A stretch of DNA of 45,904 nt. It comes from Tepidanaerobacteraceae bacterium. Its GTDB lineage: Bacteria > Bacillota > Thermosediminibacteria > Thermosediminibacterales > Thermosediminibacteraceae. Location: contig JASUSP010000006.1 of the NCBI GenBank assembly GCA_030446005.1, positions 1 through 45,904 of the forward strand, written 5' to 3'. Position 1 is the stretch's first letter. Each line of letters begins with the position of its first letter. Positions 35,470 through 43,379 of the stretch are shown here, piece by piece. Both the position numbers and the translations under genes were made by a program. The notes below the pieces were generated by a model. That model saw nothing but the letters and a program-made list of their open reading frames with translations, ran no database searches and was not told the origin of the DNA.

Positions 35470-36669
35470 ATGAGGAGTAGAAAAATCATATCTTTCCTTG
35501 CAGGTCTCTTATGTTTTTTAATACCGCTTGCAGGTTTTGCGGAATCCAAAGTTCGCGGAGATGTTTCTGCTAATACAACCGAAATCGCAAGCAGTGCATC
35601 CGAAAGTCCTAACGCTGAAGAAAAAGTAAGCTTTTCACTTGAAGAATGCATAAATACCGCTCTTCAAAACAATATAAGCTTGAAAATTTCTCGGCAGGAA
35701 TACGAAAAAACAATAGTGGAGCGAGAAGAAGCTGAATTTCAAGCAAAGAAGATAGAAGAGATTCGAGATGATAAGATATTGAGAAATTATGTTCCAACGG
35801 CTTTCAGCTTTGAGGGAGCACAGATCAAAGACCTCGCTCCCAAGTTGAAAGAAGCCAATGAACTGATAGCGAAAAAGAACCTTGCTCTTGATGAGCAAAA
35901 CCTGAGGATAGAGGTGGAAAAAGCCTATTTCAATGTGCTAAAAGCTCAGGACAACCTGAAAAACGCAGAGGTACAACTTCAGCGAGCTAAAGAACAGCTA
36001 AAAAACGCCCAGGAAAGCTATAAGCAAGGTGTTGTGGCAAAAGATTCGGTTTTAATGGCAGAATCTGCAGTTGCCAGCGCTGAAGCAAACAGGGTTTCGG
36101 CAGAAAAAAACCTTCAACTTGCAAAAATGAACCTCAACAAAATTATGGGCCGCAGCCTTACGGCTCCTCTGGAACTCACGACTACTTTCACTTATATTCC
36201 TGCTGAAATCCCAGATGTTGAAGAAATGGTCAAAAGCGCCTTGGCACTCAGGCCGGAAGTTATCAGTGTGAGAAAAATGCAGGAAGTTGCGGAACTCAAC
36301 TGTAAGCTCGCACTAAAATACTACGCTGAAAACACTTTTACTTATAGAAAGGCAAAAATAGAGCTGGAAAAAGCTATATTAGGAGTAAAGGAAGCGGAAA
36401 ACCAGATAGAACTTGCGGTAAGGTCGGCGCATTATTCATTGGTAGAGGCTGCGGAAAAATTGAAAGCTGCCCAAAAGGCTAAGGAGACAGCGCAGGAAGT
36501 ATACAGAATAACAGAACTTAAGTATAAATCACAGGCTGCCACAATGGCGGAAGTGCTCCAGGCCATGGAAAATTTGAGGCAGGCAGAACTTTTATATACA
36601 GCCTCAGTGTTCGATTATAATGTGGCAAGGGCGCAGCTTGACAACTGGGCAGGAAAAGGTCTGGAATAG
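35470..36669 (+). CDS. TolC/OEP-like protein, short form without clear barrel strands
   Basis: A 399-residue secreted protein with a signal peptide (to about AGFAES) and two OEP-type coiled-coil repeats: SLEECINTALQNNISLKISRQ, NLRIEVEKAYFNVLKAQDNL and a second copy ending AEVLQAMENLRQAELLYTAS. TolC repeats normally hold beta strands between the helices; here the second repeat has only about 12 residues (KYYAENTFTYRK) where some 50 are expected, and the first also seems shortened. It may be a helical duct reaching through wall and S-layer without an outer-membrane barrel. It completes an adaptor-pump-duct operon in what otherwise looks like a monoderm. Confidence 0.85.
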   Translation: MRSRKIISFLAGLLCFLIPLAGFAESKVRGDVSANTTEIASSASESPNAEEKVSFSLEECINTALQNNISLKISRQEYEKTIVEREEAEFQAKKIEEIRDDKILRNYVPTAFSFEGAQIKDLAPKLKEANELIAKKNLALDEQNLRIEVEKAYFNVLKAQDNLKNAEVQLQRAKEQLKNAQESYKQGVVAKDSVLMAESAVASAEANRVSAEKNLQLAKMNLNKIMGRSLTAPLELTTTFTYIPAEIPDVEEMVKSALALRPEVISVRKMQEVAELNCKLALKYYAENTFTYRKAKIELEKAILGVKEAENQIELAVRSAHYSLVEAAEKLKAAQKAKETAQEVYRITELKYKSQAATMAEVLQAMENLRQAELLYTASVFDYNVARAQLDNWAGKGLE

Positions 36670-36696
36670 GTCTTTATTCTACAGGGGTGAAATCCT

Positions 36697-37278
36697 TTGA
36701 GTAAAGAAAAACAGATAGAAAAGCGTTCATCAATAATTGAAGCAGCTGCTTCAATATTTTCAGATAAAGGCTATCCAAATACTAAAATGCAGGAGATTGC
36801 AGAAAAAGCTGGAATAGGCAAGGGTACCATTTACCAGTATTTTAAGAGTAAAAAGCACCTTTTCCAGCAGATCATAAAGGAAGGAATAGACCTTTACACG
36901 ATTGGCCTGAAAAACGAGATAAAAGATTACATCGGGTTGGAAGAAATCCTTAGAAAGATTGTGAGATTCAGCTTTTCGTTTATGGAAAAGCACGGCGGTG
37001 TTTTGAGGATAATAGCAAGCCATCACAGCCTGATTGACGAAAGCATGGTTAAATGGATATATGACAGAAAAACAAAAATAATAAACCTGCTTTCGAAAAT
37101 AATCGATGATAACACTGAAAAAACCGCACAACACGTAAAAGATGCAAATCTTGCCGCTTACTGCTTCTTCGGAATGATGATTTCCCTAATTGAGGAAAAG
37201 GTGTTCCATAACAGGGAATTCGATGTGGAAGAGGTTTCAGACCAGCTCGTTAAAATATTTTTATATGGGTATATGTGA
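36697..37278 (+). CDS. TetR/AcrR-family regulator of the RND operon
   Basis: A 193-residue regulator whose N-terminal HTH is canonical (SIIEAAASIFSDKGYPNT, MQEIAEKAGIGKGTIYQYF). The C-terminal ligand domain ends with SDQLVKIFLYGYM. TTG 36697 follows AGGGGTGA at good distance. As the last gene of the efflux operon it probably represses the operon through the ACCGA-N4-TCGGT site in the leader; which of the two operator types it binds is not decided by sequence. A convergent terminator follows. Confidence 0.9.
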   Translation: MSKEKQIEKRSSIIEAAASIFSDKGYPNTKMQEIAEKAGIGKGTIYQYFKSKKHLFQQIIKEGIDLYTIGLKNEIKDYIGLEEILRKIVRFSFSFMEKHGGVLRIIASHHSLIDESMVKWIYDRKTKIINLLSKIIDDNTEKTAQHVKDANLAAYCFFGMMISLIEEKVFHNREFDVEEVSDQLVKIFLYGYM

Positions 37279-37293
37279 GGAAATGGGCAAGAA

Positions 37294-37330
37294 AAGCCTC
37301 CCGCCTTATACCAGGCTGGGGGCTTTCTTA
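37294..37330. terminator. Bidirectional terminator between TetR gene and hydF
   Basis: AAGCCTCCCGCCT pairs with AGGCTGGGGGCTT (one G-U pair and one mismatch) around TATACC, with TTCTT on the plus side and TTTTC on the minus side. Confidence 0.75.
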
Positions 37331-38572
37331 AGACTCCGATGAGAATAGCGAAGCAGCTTCCGGAATGGGTTCGAGAGCCCTTTCCAATATGCCCAATGCG
37401 TAGGCTATAAAAACACCGTAATTCACAACGGGGATACCTTTTTGTTTTAAAAGCGAAAGCCTGTATAGCATTTCCTTCCTGTTTATCATGCAGCCACCGC
37501 AGTGAATCACCAGCTTGAAGTCTTCCAGGTTTTCAGGGAAGCCAAAGCCGCTGGACCATTCGAATTGTACATCAAAGCCAAGTATCTGCCTTAGCCACCG
37601 CGGTATTTTTACGGTGCCGATGTCGTCTTCCTGCCTGTGGTGGGTGCAGGCTTCGGCAATCAGTACCTTATCACCGGGTTTCAGGTTTTTTATGGCCTTC
37701 ACGCCCTCCACGAGCTGCGCCAGGTCGCCTTTGTAGCGGGCAAAGAGTATCGAGAAAGAGGTCATGGGGATATCCCTGGGTGTGTCCTGTGCCACCCGAG
37801 CGAAGGCCTGGGAGTCGGTCACGACTATTCGGGGCTTTCTGGCAAGGGAGGATAATGTATTTTTCAGCTCGGTCTCCTTGGTGACTACAGCAATGGCGTT
37901 GTGGTCCAGCACATCCCGTATAGTCTGCTGCTGGGGAAGGATTAGCCTGCCTTTGGGAGCAGCTTTGTCGATGGGCACCACCAATACCACGATGTCGCCG
38001 GGGGAAATAAGGTCGCCAATAAGAGGATACTCCGAGATGCTCGATGGAGCTTTGTTTATTATCTCCCGCTTGAGTTCCTCTATGCCCTGCCTTTTCAGGG
38101 CGGACACTTCTATGAGCTTAATATTCAGCCTTTTTTCCCAGTTTTTCTTATCTTCAGGCGTGTATCCTGCAACATCGCACTTGTTTACAACTCCGACTAC
38201 GGGTATGTTTTTCTCCCGGATCCTGCCCAGGATTTCCAGGTCATAGTCGGTAACTCCTGTCATGCCGTCTATTATTAAAACGGCAAGGTCCGTCTTATTG
38301 AGCACCTGGTAGGTCTTCTTCACCCGGAGTTCCCCGAGCTCGCCTTCATCGTCGATACCTGCGGTGTCGATTATGACGACGGGACCTATTGGTAAAAGTT
38401 CCATGGCCTTGAAAACCGGGTCGGTGGTGGTGCCGGCTACAGGGGATACCAGGGCTATATCCTGGTTGGTTATAGCGTTTATCAAACTGGATTTGCCTGC
38501 GTTTCTGCGGCCGAAAATGGCAATATGGAGCCTGCTGGAAATTGGCGTTTCGTTAAGGCTACCTTTCTGCAA
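37328..38572 (-). CDS. hydF: [FeFe]-hydrogenase maturation GTPase HydF
   Basis: HydF is the scaffold and GTPase on which the 2Fe subcluster of [FeFe]-hydrogenase is assembled by HydE and HydG. The 414-residue protein is full length. GTPase motifs are G1 GRRNAGKS (21-28), G2 TTT, G3 DTAG and G4 NKCD; the C-terminal domain carries the 4Fe-4S ligands CTH (309-311) and HCGGC (357-361) in the expected CxH...HCxxC spacing. The start is TTG 38572 behind GAGGTCG. HydE and HydG are not in the window. It stands alone on the minus strand, converging on the efflux operon. Confidence 0.96.
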   Translation of the reverse strand: MQKGSLNETPISSRLHIAIFGRRNAGKSSLINAITNQDIALVSPVAGTTTDPVFKAMELLPIGPVVIIDTAGIDDEGELGELRVKKTYQVLNKTDLAVLIIDGMTGVTDYDLEILGRIREKNIPVVGVVNKCDVAGYTPEDKKNWEKRLNIKLIEVSALKRQGIEELKREIINKAPSSISEYPLIGDLISPGDIVVLVVPIDKAAPKGRLILPQQQTIRDVLDHNAIAVVTKETELKNTLSSLARKPRIVVTDSQAFARVAQDTPRDIPMTSFSILFARYKGDLAQLVEGVKAIKNLKPGDKVLIAEACTHHRQEDDIGTVKIPRWLRQILGFDVQFEWSSGFGFPENLEDFKLVIHCGGCMINRKEMLYRLSLLKQKGIPVVNYGVFIAYALGILERALEPIPEAASLFSSES

Positions 38573-38716
38573 TTTACATCGACCTCTTCAATATTATATG
38601 TTGGTAAGTAATTTATTTCAGTAAGTTAATTATATCACATATTGAGAAGTAAGCGTATAAATGATATTATCATAAGTAAGTTGAATTTGTAATATTCTGG
38701 AGAAGGAGGATGGCGA

Positions 38717-39571
38717 TTGAAGAGATTTCTGATTCTGCTCCTTGCGGCTTTACTCCTGCTACCCGCCATCGCAGTGGCCGATGACGGTTATATAGCCCTG
38801 ATGGGGGAGGATGTGGTGATAGATACCGGTCAAGTTTTAAACGGCGATGCCGTGGCGATTATGGGCGACGTGATTGTAAATGGCAGGATTTCGGGCGACG
38901 CCGTAGCAGTAATGGGCGATGTGATTGTCGGCGGAACCGTGGAAGGTGACGCCACCGCTGTGGGCGGCAGGGTCATAGTCGAAGAAAACGGCAGGGTGCT
39001 GGGGAAGATAAACCAGGTGGGCATAGCAGGCGGCATCGGCGAAGTTTTGAGGAATCCGGGGAAGTACGGGTTTTACTGGAACCCTAAAATGTTGGGTCGA
39101 ACCTTCTTTCCCCGAACTACGGTATTTAATTTTTTGCGCTTCCTGGGCATTCTGGCCCTCGGAGCCCTGACGATTGCCCTTTTCCCAAACAATGTGAAAG
39201 TGGCTGCAAATGCCGTGGATAAAGACGCTGTCGGTAAATTAATCAAAGGGCTTGTTTTAATGCTGCTCATCCCGATAGTTGCGCTGCTTTTGGTGTTCAC
39301 GCTCATAGGCATTCCTTTGATACCAGCTGTCATGCTTTTGGCAGCTATAGCCGGATTTTTCGGGTATCTTGCCATAAGCGTATTCCTGGGAAGAAAGCTA
39401 AACGTACACCTTCGCATGAATGCAAGTCTTTTTATCGAATACCTGCTCGGGGCTCTGGTGCTCTGGCTGGTACAGCTTGTGCCTTTCGCTGGAGGTATTG
39501 TTTCCCTGGCGGTCTTCATACTGTCCCTGGGCATTACTGCCGATACCAGATTCGGAACAAGGCAGGTATAG
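38717..39571 (+). CDS. Bactofilin-like repeat membrane protein
   Basis: A 284-residue protein with an N-terminal signal or anchor helix, then five to six short right-handed beta-helix-like repeats in the first 100 residues (VLNGDAVAIMGDVIVNGRIS, GDAVAVMGDVIVGGTVEG), similar to polymer-forming bactofilin/DUF583 repeats. The C-terminal half is hydrophobic with about four helices. TTG 38717 has AGAAGGAGGA six bases upstream. It precedes cdaA by about 80 bases, though a TATAAT at 39614-39619 suggests cdaA has its own promoter. Function is unknown; an envelope scaffold role is a guess. Confidence 0.7.
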   Translation: MKRFLILLLAALLLLPAIAVADDGYIALMGEDVVIDTGQVLNGDAVAIMGDVIVNGRISGDAVAVMGDVIVGGTVEGDATAVGGRVIVEENGRVLGKINQVGIAGGIGEVLRNPGKYGFYWNPKMLGRTFFPRTTVFNFLRFLGILALGALTIALFPNNVKVAANAVDKDAVGKLIKGLVLMLLIPIVALLLVFTLIGIPLIPAVMLLAAIAGFFGYLAISVFLGRKLNVHLRMNASLFIEYLLGALVLWLVQLVPFAGGIVSLAVFILSLGITADTRFGTRQV

Positions 39572-39649
39572 AAATTTCGTTCCGACAAAATATAATTATT
39601 TTATTGCAACATGTTATAATATTGATAGATTACGTCATGAGGTGGAAAA

Positions 39650-40471
39650 ATGTCCTTACAGATTATTGAACTTTTTAAAGGCTTCAGGTTGATGGACCTT
39701 CTTGACATAGCTATAGTGGCTTACGTATCTTACAAGGCCATTCAGCTCATCCGGGGCACGCGGGCGGTACAGCTCATACGAGGAATCATAGTGTTCGTCG
39801 TTTTTACCAAATTGAGCGAATGGCTCGGACTTTATACCATAAACTGGCTTTTAAAAAATGCCATGACCGTAGGCGTTATAGCGCTCCTTGTGGTTTTTCA
39901 GCCGGAGCTCAGAAGGGTGCTGGAGCAGCTGGGAAGGAGCAGGTTCTTTTCAAGCTCCCTTTTCGGATTGGGAGAAGAGGAGCTCAGCTTTCTCATAGAT
40001 AACCTGGCACAAGCAGCGGAAGAGCTTTCGAAAAACAAAATAGGCGCTTTAATCGTATTGGAAAGGGAAACGGGCCTTAACGAATATATAGAAACCGGCG
40101 TCAAGATAGAAGGGTATCTTACCGCAGAACTCCTTATAAACATCTTCATACCTAATACTCCCCTTCACGACGGAGCTGTCATAGTCCGCAACGATAAGGT
40201 AATGGCTGCGGGTTGCTACCTTCCGCTTACTGAAAATCCAAACCTTAGCAAGGAGCTGGGCACCAGGCACAGGGCGGCTTTGGGAGTTACCGAACAATCC
40301 GATGCGGTGGCCATAATAGTCTCGGAAGAAACCGGGGTAATTTCGGTGGCCAGGGAAGGCAAGCTCAGCAGGTACCTCGATGTAAAGACGTTGAAAAACG
40401 TGCTGAAGGAAGTCTACCAGATAGGTGATAAAAAAACAAATTTCCTGCACTGGAGGAGATTAAATGGGTAG
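39650..40471 (+). CDS. cdaA: Diadenylate cyclase CdaA
   Basis: CdaA makes cyclic di-AMP from two ATP at the membrane; c-di-AMP governs potassium, osmotic and wall homeostasis. The 273-residue protein has three N-terminal helices (about residues 10-80) and a DAC/DisA_N domain with catalytic HDGAV (173-177) and RHR (206-208). The ATG follows GAGGTGG. It overlaps cdaR by eight bases, and glmM comes next: the conserved cdaA-cdaR-glmM order of Firmicutes, in which CdaR and GlmM modulate CdaA. Confidence 0.96.
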   Translation: MSLQIIELFKGFRLMDLLDIAIVAYVSYKAIQLIRGTRAVQLIRGIIVFVVFTKLSEWLGLYTINWLLKNAMTVGVIALLVVFQPELRRVLEQLGRSRFFSSSLFGLGEEELSFLIDNLAQAAEELSKNKIGALIVLERETGLNEYIETGVKIEGYLTAELLINIFIPNTPLHDGAVIVRNDKVMAAGCYLPLTENPNLSKELGTRHRAALGVTEQSDAVAIIVSEETGVISVAREGKLSRYLDVKTLKNVLKEVYQIGDKKTNFLHWRRLNG

Positions 40472-41669
40472 GTATTTCTCCGGGGATGTTGCTTTAAAAA
40501 TATTATCGGTGCTGGTGGCCGTGGTGCTATGGCTTTACGTCATGAACGAACAAAATCCTCAGGTTACATACGTGGTGAGGGATGTACCAGTACAGCTGAA
40601 AAATCTGGATTATTCCAGTCTGGCATTAAAAGACCCCTCGCAGCAATACTTTGTAAACGTGAAAGTCAGAGCCCGGCGAAGCATAATAACCGGCCTCAAA
40701 CCAGAGGATATCGTTGCTGAGGTAAACCTGCGGGGCCGAATGGAAGGAGAAAATATGGTGCCTGTAAGCGTGAGCGTGCCGCCCAACGTCGAACTGCTGG
40801 ATTTTTCCCCGAAAGAAATCATGGTGGTCCTGGAGGCCGTAATTGAGGAGCAAATACCGGTTTACGTGGAAGTTAAAGGGGTTCCCGCGGAAGGCTTTGC
40901 CGCCAAAACACCTTTGGCTACTCCCCAGGCGGTTCTGGTGAAAGGTCCAAGGAGCCTTGTGAATTCCTCGCGAAAAGCTGTAGTGGAAGCGGATATTAGC
41001 GAAAAAAACAACATGGTAATCGCATCACTTCCGGTGAAGGTTGTGGATGCAAAGGGCAATGAACAAAGAGGCGTTACCTACAGGCCCGAAACGGTGGAAG
41101 TGAGGATACCCATAGTGCCGGTGGCTACTGTCCCGGTCACGCCAAATATAAGAGGCAATCCCGAAGAAGGATATATGGTTAAAGAAGTAAGAGTTGAACC
41201 TTCGGTGGTTATGGTCACCGGCAATGTTGAGGTTTTAAAAAACATCAACCAAATTTCCACGGAACCGATAAACGTAAGCGGACTTTCCCAAAACGTGTCG
41301 GTGGAGACTGGGTTGCAGATGCCGCGCGGGGTTCAGCCTTTTGATGAGGCATTGAGCAAGGTAAGGGTTTTGGTGGAAATCGAAAGGGCCGACTTGAAGG
41401 CGTTAAGCTTCACCGGCGATGATATCAGTTTCAGAAACCTGCAAGCGGGGTTGAGGGTAGTTCCTGAGGATGGAGAATTTGTGTTGACAGTTCGAGGACC
41501 TAACAGTATCATAGATAGAGTGGACGTAGATTCGTTTAAAATCTATGCTGATGCTGCGGGGCTTTCGGAGGGCGAATATGTTTTAAAGATTAAAGCCGAC
41601 GTTCCGGAACCTTATGAGTTAATCAGCGTAGAACCTGATACTGTAAAAGTAACTATTAAAAGACAATAA
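40464..41669 (+). CDS. cdaR: CdaA regulator CdaR (YbbR-domain protein)
   Basis: A 401-residue protein with one N-terminal transmembrane helix (ALKILSVLVAVVLWLYVM) and four extracytoplasmic YbbR beta domains, each closing with a strand pattern such as PKEIMVVLEAVIE, PETVEVRIPIV, LSKVRVLVEIE and PDTVKVTIKRQ. YbbR/CdaR proteins contact CdaA and alter its activity. It starts at ATG behind GGAGG, overlapping cdaA. The number of YbbR domains matches the longer Firmicute forms. Confidence 0.92.
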   Translation: MGRYFSGDVALKILSVLVAVVLWLYVMNEQNPQVTYVVRDVPVQLKNLDYSSLALKDPSQQYFVNVKVRARRSIITGLKPEDIVAEVNLRGRMEGENMVPVSVSVPPNVELLDFSPKEIMVVLEAVIEEQIPVYVEVKGVPAEGFAAKTPLATPQAVLVKGPRSLVNSSRKAVVEADISEKNNMVIASLPVKVVDAKGNEQRGVTYRPETVEVRIPIVPVATVPVTPNIRGNPEEGYMVKEVRVEPSVVMVTGNVEVLKNINQISTEPINVSGLSQNVSVETGLQMPRGVQPFDEALSKVRVLVEIERADLKALSFTGDDISFRNLQAGLRVVPEDGEFVLTVRGPNSIIDRVDVDSFKIYADAAGLSEGEYVLKIKADVPEPYELISVEPDTVKVTIKRQ

Positions 41670-41702
41670 AATGTAGATAAAGAGTCTGGAGAGGAGAATT
41701 CC

Positions 41703-43043
41703 ATGGGAGAAAGACTTTTTGGCACAGACGGAGTGAGAGGGATTGCCAATAAGGAACTTACCCCTTTGCTGGCCTATCGGCTTGGGAGGGCAGGGGCTCA
41801 TGTGCTTTCTGAAAATCACCGCAGGCCCACGATAGTAGTCGGCAGGGATACCCGCATATCCGGGGACATGCTGGAAGCGGCGCTGATCGCCGGAATTTGT
41901 TCTACCGGGGCGAACGTTTTAAAAGTTGGGATAGTTCCGACTCCGGCGGTGGCATATCTAACTCGTTATTTTGGCGCCGATGCTGGAGTGGTGATTTCAG
42001 CTTCCCACAATCCTGTGGAATACAACGGCATAAAATTTTTCAACAGCGAAGGCTTCAAATTGCCCGATGCAATGGAAGACGAAATCGAGGCTTTGTTAGA
42101 GGATTGCGATGACCGGATAAAAAGCCCAACAGGGCCGGAAGTGGGCAAGGTTTTCAGCGAAGATGGCATTCGTCCTTATGCGGAATTTATAAAATCCATA
42201 GCTAATCGTGATTTTACAGGTATTAAGATAGCTTTAGACTGCGCGAACGGTGCAGCATATAAGATAGCTCCGCTGGTATTCAGAGAGCTGGGGGCGGAAG
42301 TCTTCGTCATAAACGACTGTCCCGATGGGTGCAACATAAACGTTAATTGCGGTTCAACGAACCCCGAAGTTATATCACTCTTCATGAGGGAAGTCAGGGC
42401 CGACATCGGCCTTTCTTTTGACGGCGACGCCGACCGGCTCATCGCCTGCGACGAAAAGGGCGAAATTATCGATGGGGACCACATCATGGCCATATGTGCC
42501 GATTATATGAAAAGCCGCAGGATTTTAAAAAACGGCACTGTGGTAGCAACGGTAATGAGTAACATGGGATTCGAGGTGGCGTTGAAAAACAGGGGGATTA
42601 AAACGGTAAGGACTAAAGTGGGAGACAGATATGTGCTGGAGGAAATGCTGAAAGGAGGCTACAATCTAGGAGGAGAACAATCGGGGCACATAATCTTTCT
42701 CGATCACAATACCACGGGTGACGGCGTGCTTACAGCGGTAAAATTGCTTTCGGTAATGGTAGAATCTGAAAAATCCTTGTCGGAATTGAGGAATATAATG
42801 AAAGTATATCCGCAGGTACTTGTAAATGTAAAAGTAAAAGACAAGTCCGGATACATCGAAAACAGAAAAATCAAGAAAGCGATTGAAGAAGCCGAAGCCC
42901 TGCTGGGAGAAAACGGCCGCGTCGTGGTCCGGCCATCGGGTACCGAACCTCTAATCCGGGTAATGGTCGAGGGAGAGGACGAAAAAGTTATAAACGAGCT
43001 GGCCCATAAGCTAGCCGGTGTGATAAGAGAAGAACTCTCTTAA
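41703..43043 (+). CDS. glmM: Phosphoglucosamine mutase GlmM
   Basis: GlmM interconverts glucosamine-6-phosphate and glucosamine-1-phosphate on the way to UDP-GlcNAc. The 446-residue protein is full length for the alpha-D-phosphohexomutase family: FGTDGVRG at the start, phosphoserine loop ISASHNP with Ser101, metal-binding DGDADR near residue 240, sugar-binding GGEQSGH near residue 323, and phosphate-binding RPSGTEPLIRV at the end. The ATG follows GGAGAGGAG. It directly precedes the glmS ribozyme and glmS, the enzyme supplying its substrate. Confidence 0.97.
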   Translation: MGERLFGTDGVRGIANKELTPLLAYRLGRAGAHVLSENHRRPTIVVGRDTRISGDMLEAALIAGICSTGANVLKVGIVPTPAVAYLTRYFGADAGVVISASHNPVEYNGIKFFNSEGFKLPDAMEDEIEALLEDCDDRIKSPTGPEVGKVFSEDGIRPYAEFIKSIANRDFTGIKIALDCANGAAYKIAPLVFRELGAEVFVINDCPDGCNINVNCGSTNPEVISLFMREVRADIGLSFDGDADRLIACDEKGEIIDGDHIMAICADYMKSRRILKNGTVVATVMSNMGFEVALKNRGIKTVRTKVGDRYVLEEMLKGGYNLGGEQSGHIIFLDHNTTGDGVLTAVKLLSVMVESEKSLSELRNIMKVYPQVLVNVKVKDKSGYIENRKIKKAIEEAEALLGENGRVVVRPSGTEPLIRVMVEGEDEKVINELAHKLAGVIREELS

Positions 43044-43177
43044 ACTGGACCCTTTTAAAGGAGGTGATGGAAGTCGAAAGGCACCGGTTGACACGGCTAA
43101 AGAAAAGAGGAAGGGGTGAGATATAGCATTAAAATAAGACTATGTGTTTTGACTTAAAAAAATACGGAGACTTTAAA

Positions 43178-43330
43178 AAGCGCCTGAGCTCTCGGAGGGA
43201 TTTTCTTCGGGAGCTGACGAGGATGGGGTTTATCGAACTTTCGGCGGATGCCCCACGGTGACCTGCCACCGTAAGAGGCCTACAAAACCGGCGAGCGATC
43301 GCCGGGACAAAGGGGTCTTCAGCAGGATGA
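43178..43330 (+). ncRNA. glmS ribozyme (glucosamine-6-phosphate-sensing)
   Basis: The self-cleaving riboswitch core is evident: AGCGCCTGAGCTC with cleavage expected between A43179 and G43180, then GAGCTGACGAGGATGGGG, TTCGGCGGATGCCCCACGG, CCTACAAAACCGG and GGACAAAG. With glucosamine-6-phosphate bound it cuts the leader of the glmS mRNA and lowers GlmS. The 3' limit is approximate. The stretch 43044-43177 holds no gene. Confidence 0.95.
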
Positions 43331-43379
43331 ATTATGATGCTTGAACCTTGAAAATTAAAAAGAAAGGCAGGAAAAGGTT

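Noticed and set aside
38600-38640. GTAAGT-containing sequence before hydF as another TetR operator
   Set aside because: Two GTAAGT copies are direct, not inverted, and lack the ACTYACT half.
43067-43126. Mini-ORF directly after glmM with AAAGGAGGTG touching its ATG
   Set aside because: Spacing between the Shine-Dalgarno site and ATG is zero, so initiation is unlikely; the stretch is better read as glmS leader.
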